17,558 nucleotides of DNA from Cytophagaceae bacterium. GTDB taxonomy: Bacteria > Bacteroidota > Bacteroidia > Cytophagales > Spirosomataceae. The stretch lies in contig JAIXRT010000073.1 in the NCBI GenBank assembly GCA_027485075.1, positions 1 to 17,558 on the forward strand, in the 5' to 3' direction. Position numbers and translations under genes: made by a program. Shown piece by piece: positions 15,500 to 17,558 of this stretch (within the stretch, counting starts at the first letter, position 1; the number at the start of each line of letters is the position of its first letter). Under the pieces are notes generated by a model that did no database searches, was not told the DNA's origin, and saw nothing but the letters and a program-made list of their open reading frames with translations.

Positions 15500-16570
15500 A
15501 TGCAAAAACTGATATTCGAACGCGTGTTTACAGGCCATGAATGGCTCTCAAATCAAGCGATATCTATTAAGGACGGTTACATTAATTCCCTGCATCATGA
15601 GGTAGGTGGAATCTCCGACGGCTTTTTAGTTCCGGGTTTTATCGACTTGCAAGTATATGGCGGCGGAGGTCTGCTTTTTTCAAATCATCAAACTGTATCG
15701 GCCATTCAAGCTACTTTTGATGAACATGTAAAAACAGGAACGGTTGCATTTCAAATCACTTTAAATTGTTCCCCGAAGCAATCGATGTGGTCCGCCATAG
15801 AGGCTTGCAAATCGTATATAGGTAAGGGTTTGGTGGGCTTGCACTTGGAAGGCCCATTTTTTAATCCCCTAAAACGAGGTGCTCATAATGAAAAATTTGT
15901 CCAAGAGCCCACCAGGGAATTTGTACAAGAAATTATAGATCGCACACAAGGACTGCCTACTTACATGACTATTGCCCCTGAAATGTTTGATGCGGATGTT
16001 TTAAGTCTCTTGAAAAAGAGTCACATCATGTGTTCAATGGGTCATTCAGATGCGACCTATGAACAAGCTAAACAGGCAGGGATATCTCGGATTACCCATT
16101 TGTTTAATGCCATGTCCCAATGGCAAAGTAGGTCATTGGGCCTAGTAGGAGCAAGTTTTCGCTCGGATGCTTGGACGAGTATAATCGCGGATGGGCTACA
16201 TTGTGATTTTGAATCGTTGCGTTTGGCAAAACAACTAAAGGGAGAAAAGCTCTTTTTGATTACAGACGCTGTGACGCATGATGAATCTGGTCCTTATATT
16301 TTCACGAAAAATGGCATCCGATTTACCAATGAGGCTGGGGTATTGTCTGGTTCTGCTTTGACGATGGAAGAAGCGATTCGGAATTGTGTCCAAAAAGCAG
16401 GAATATCGCTGGAAGAAGCTATTCGCATGTCAACTGTTTATCCAGCTGAGGTAGCGAATTTGTCACATTTAGGCTCCATTGGAGCCGGGAAAAGAGCTTG
16501 TTTTTTGCATTTGTCGGATGATTTGCACGTGAAGCAGGTTTGGTATGATGGGGAAGCTTTGATAAATTAG
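15500..16570 (+). CDS. nagA: N-acetylglucosamine-6-phosphate deacetylase
   Basis: Amidohydrolase that removes acetate from GlcNAc-6-phosphate in the cytoplasm, for amino-sugar catabolism or wall recycling. From ATG 15500 it is 356 aa. Signatures in order: PGFIDLQVYGGGG (45-57), HLEGPF with metal ligand E117, GHSDAT with H182, THLFNAM with H200, DGLH with H234 and LITDA with the catalytic D256. All match the E. coli NagA pattern. A longer in-frame GTG start at 15479 falls inside the palindrome and is less likely. The aminotransferase gene starts 3 nt after its stop. No nagB or transporter gene is visible nearby. Confidence 0.93.
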   Translation: MQKLIFERVFTGHEWLSNQAISIKDGYINSLHHEVGGISDGFLVPGFIDLQVYGGGGLLFSNHQTVSAIQATFDEHVKTGTVAFQITLNCSPKQSMWSAIEACKSYIGKGLVGLHLEGPFFNPLKRGAHNEKFVQEPTREFVQEIIDRTQGLPTYMTIAPEMFDADVLSLLKKSHIMCSMGHSDATYEQAKQAGISRITHLFNAMSQWQSRSLGLVGASFRSDAWTSIIADGLHCDFESLRLAKQLKGEKLFLITDAVTHDESGPYIFTKNGIRFTNEAGVLSGSALTMEEAIRNCVQKAGISLEEAIRMSTVYPAEVANLSHLGSIGAGKRACFLHLSDDLHVKQVWYDGEALIN

Positions 16571-16573
16571 AAG

Positions 16574-17558
16574 ATGATTCATTTTCCATCGAAACAACCG
16601 CAGGTTCAAACGACCATTTTTACTAAAATGTCCCAACTCGCTACCGAGGAGGGTGCTTTAAATTTATCACAAGGTTTTCCAGGTTTCGATTGTTCCGAGG
16701 AACTACAAGAGCTCGTTAGGTTTTACGCCAAAGGTCATAATCAATACGCACCTATGGCAGGTGTGCCGCTACTCCGACAAAGTATTGCGAAAAAAACTGA
16801 CTCATTTTATGGAGTCTCACTTGACGCAGACACTGAAGTTACTGTTGTTTCTGGGGCCACCGAAGCCCTTTTTGCCGCTATTCATTGCTCCGTTTCTGCC
16901 GGTGATGAAGTCATCATGTTTGATCCATCCTACGATGCATACGATCCTATCGTGCGCTTGGCATGTGGTATCCCTGTACATATTCCGCTAAATTCATCCA
17001 CTGGTTTTAGCATTGATTGGGAAGAGTTAAGCCGCAAAATCACATCCAAAACTAGAGCGATTATGGTCAATTCTCCCCATAATCCAACGGGTTCTGTTTG
17101 GTCCATGGAGGATTTAGATGCATTCGCTGAAGTTGTCAAAGGAACGAATATCTTAATTGTTTCAGATGAGGTCTATGAGCATATTATATTTGATGGTGCG
17201 CAGCACGCATCGGTACTTTTACATCCGGAATTACGCCAAAGAAGTTTTGTTTGTGGTTCTTTCGGGAAGACGTATCATATTACTGGCTGGAAAATGGGTT
17301 ATTGCCTAGCCCCGCCATACCTCACTCAAGAATTTAGAAAAGTGCACCAATGGGTCACATTTTCGAGTGCGACCCCCTTGCAATATGCACTTGCCGAATA
17401 TCTAAAAACACCAGCTCATTACTTGGGTTTATCCTCATTTTACCAACAGAAACGTGATTTGTTTGCGTCCTATTTCAAGGATTCCCGGTGGAAGATTTTA
17501 CCTTCACACGGAAGCTTTTTTCAGTGTTTGGATTATGCTGAAATTAGTAATGAATCTG
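16574..17558 (+). CDS. PLP-dependent aminotransferase, YbdL-like (methionine/kynurenine type), 3' end cut
   Basis: Fold-type I aminotransferase (class I/II), cut by the window end after 328 codons; family members are about 380-390 aa, so some 50-60 residues are missing. Visible motifs: NLSQGFPGF (30-38), NQYAPMAGVPLLRQSI (56-71), SGATEALF (93-100), NSPHNPTG with N170, SDEVYEH with D198, and the PLP lysine K232 in SFGKTYHITGWKMGY. The SFGKTYHxTGWKxGY block and QGFP motif are typical of E. coli YbdL (methionine aminotransferase) and kynurenine-oxoglutarate aminotransferases. A role in the methionine salvage pathway's last step is plausible but unproven. The ATG is 3 nt after nagA, so the two are probably co-transcribed. 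Confidence 0.9.
   Translation, partial: MIHFPSKQPQVQTTIFTKMSQLATEEGALNLSQGFPGFDCSEELQELVRFYAKGHNQYAPMAGVPLLRQSIAKKTDSFYGVSLDADTEVTVVSGATEALFAAIHCSVSAGDEVIMFDPSYDAYDPIVRLACGIPVHIPLNSSTGFSIDWEELSRKITSKTRAIMVNSPHNPTGSVWSMEDLDAFAEVVKGTNILIVSDEVYEHIIFDGAQHASVLLHPELRQRSFVCGSFGKTYHITGWKMGYCLAPPYLTQEFRKVHQWVTFSSATPLQYALAEYLKTPAHYLGLSSFYQQKRDLFASYFKDSRWKILPSHGSFFQCLDYAEISNES

Noticed and set aside
15479..15502. GTG start for nagA at 15479
   Set aside because: It lies in the last bases of the palindrome's right arm and would add a Lys/Asn-rich stub before MQKLIFERVF, which already resembles a normal NagA N-terminus.
1..17558. CRISPR array, IS element, phage, tRNA or rRNA genes
   Set aside because: Reading both strands I found no regularly spaced direct repeats, transposase or phage proteins, or recognisable tRNA/rRNA sequence.

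Overview
The window looks like ordinary chromosomal DNA of a Bacteroidota bacterium, perhaps a Cytophagales-type free-living or aquatic species (the order is a low-confidence inference). The clues are Bacteroidota-type -7 boxes (TAnnTTTG) with TTG/TTTG about 19 nt upstream of rpsA and of the tetR-family gene, no Shine-Dalgarno-like sequences before most starts, many exported proteins with short signal peptides or lipoboxes, and a TetR/TolC/adaptor/RND gene order. I see no rRNA, tRNA, CRISPR array, insertion sequence or phage gene. Coding density is high and almost all genes lie on the + strand.

Layout. 1-1656: the end of an exported GH16 beta-glucanase gene (5' end outside the window) followed 2 nt later by mazG. 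1676-2815 (- strand): an exported aldose 1-epimerase, convergent with mazG; the two share a bidirectional terminator. 2855-4837: a Bacteroidota promoter, rpsA (ribosomal protein S1, six S1 repeats) and a strong GAAA-loop terminator. 4979-6466: a Tat-exported Gfo/Idh/MocA oxidoreductase with its own terminator. 6489-6995: a small cupin related to type II mannose-6-phosphate isomerase. 7033-13653: a probable self-regulated efflux operon, with a TetR-family repressor, TolC-like outer-membrane channel, lipoprotein membrane-fusion adaptor and 1142-aa RND pump, closed by a terminator. 13745-15433: exported gamma-glutamyltransferase. 15441-15479: a long intergenic palindrome. 15500-16570: nagA. 16574-17558: a YbdL-like methionine/kynurenine aminotransferase, cut by the window end.

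How the genes fit together. The efflux operon is the only clear multi-gene system. A 27-bp imperfect palindrome overlaps the -33 element of its promoter, so the repressor probably controls its own operon, and its stop overlaps the tolC start (ATGA). The GH16 enzyme, periplasmic mutarotase, Gfo/Idh/MocA oxidoreductase, cupin and NagA all suit a carbohydrate-scavenging lifestyle, but they do not form a polysaccharide-utilisation locus: there is no SusC/SusD pair. I found no convincing new biological system. The points most worth checking are the palindrome before nagA, the operator/promoter overlap of the efflux operon, and two extra predicted membrane segments in the RND pump.
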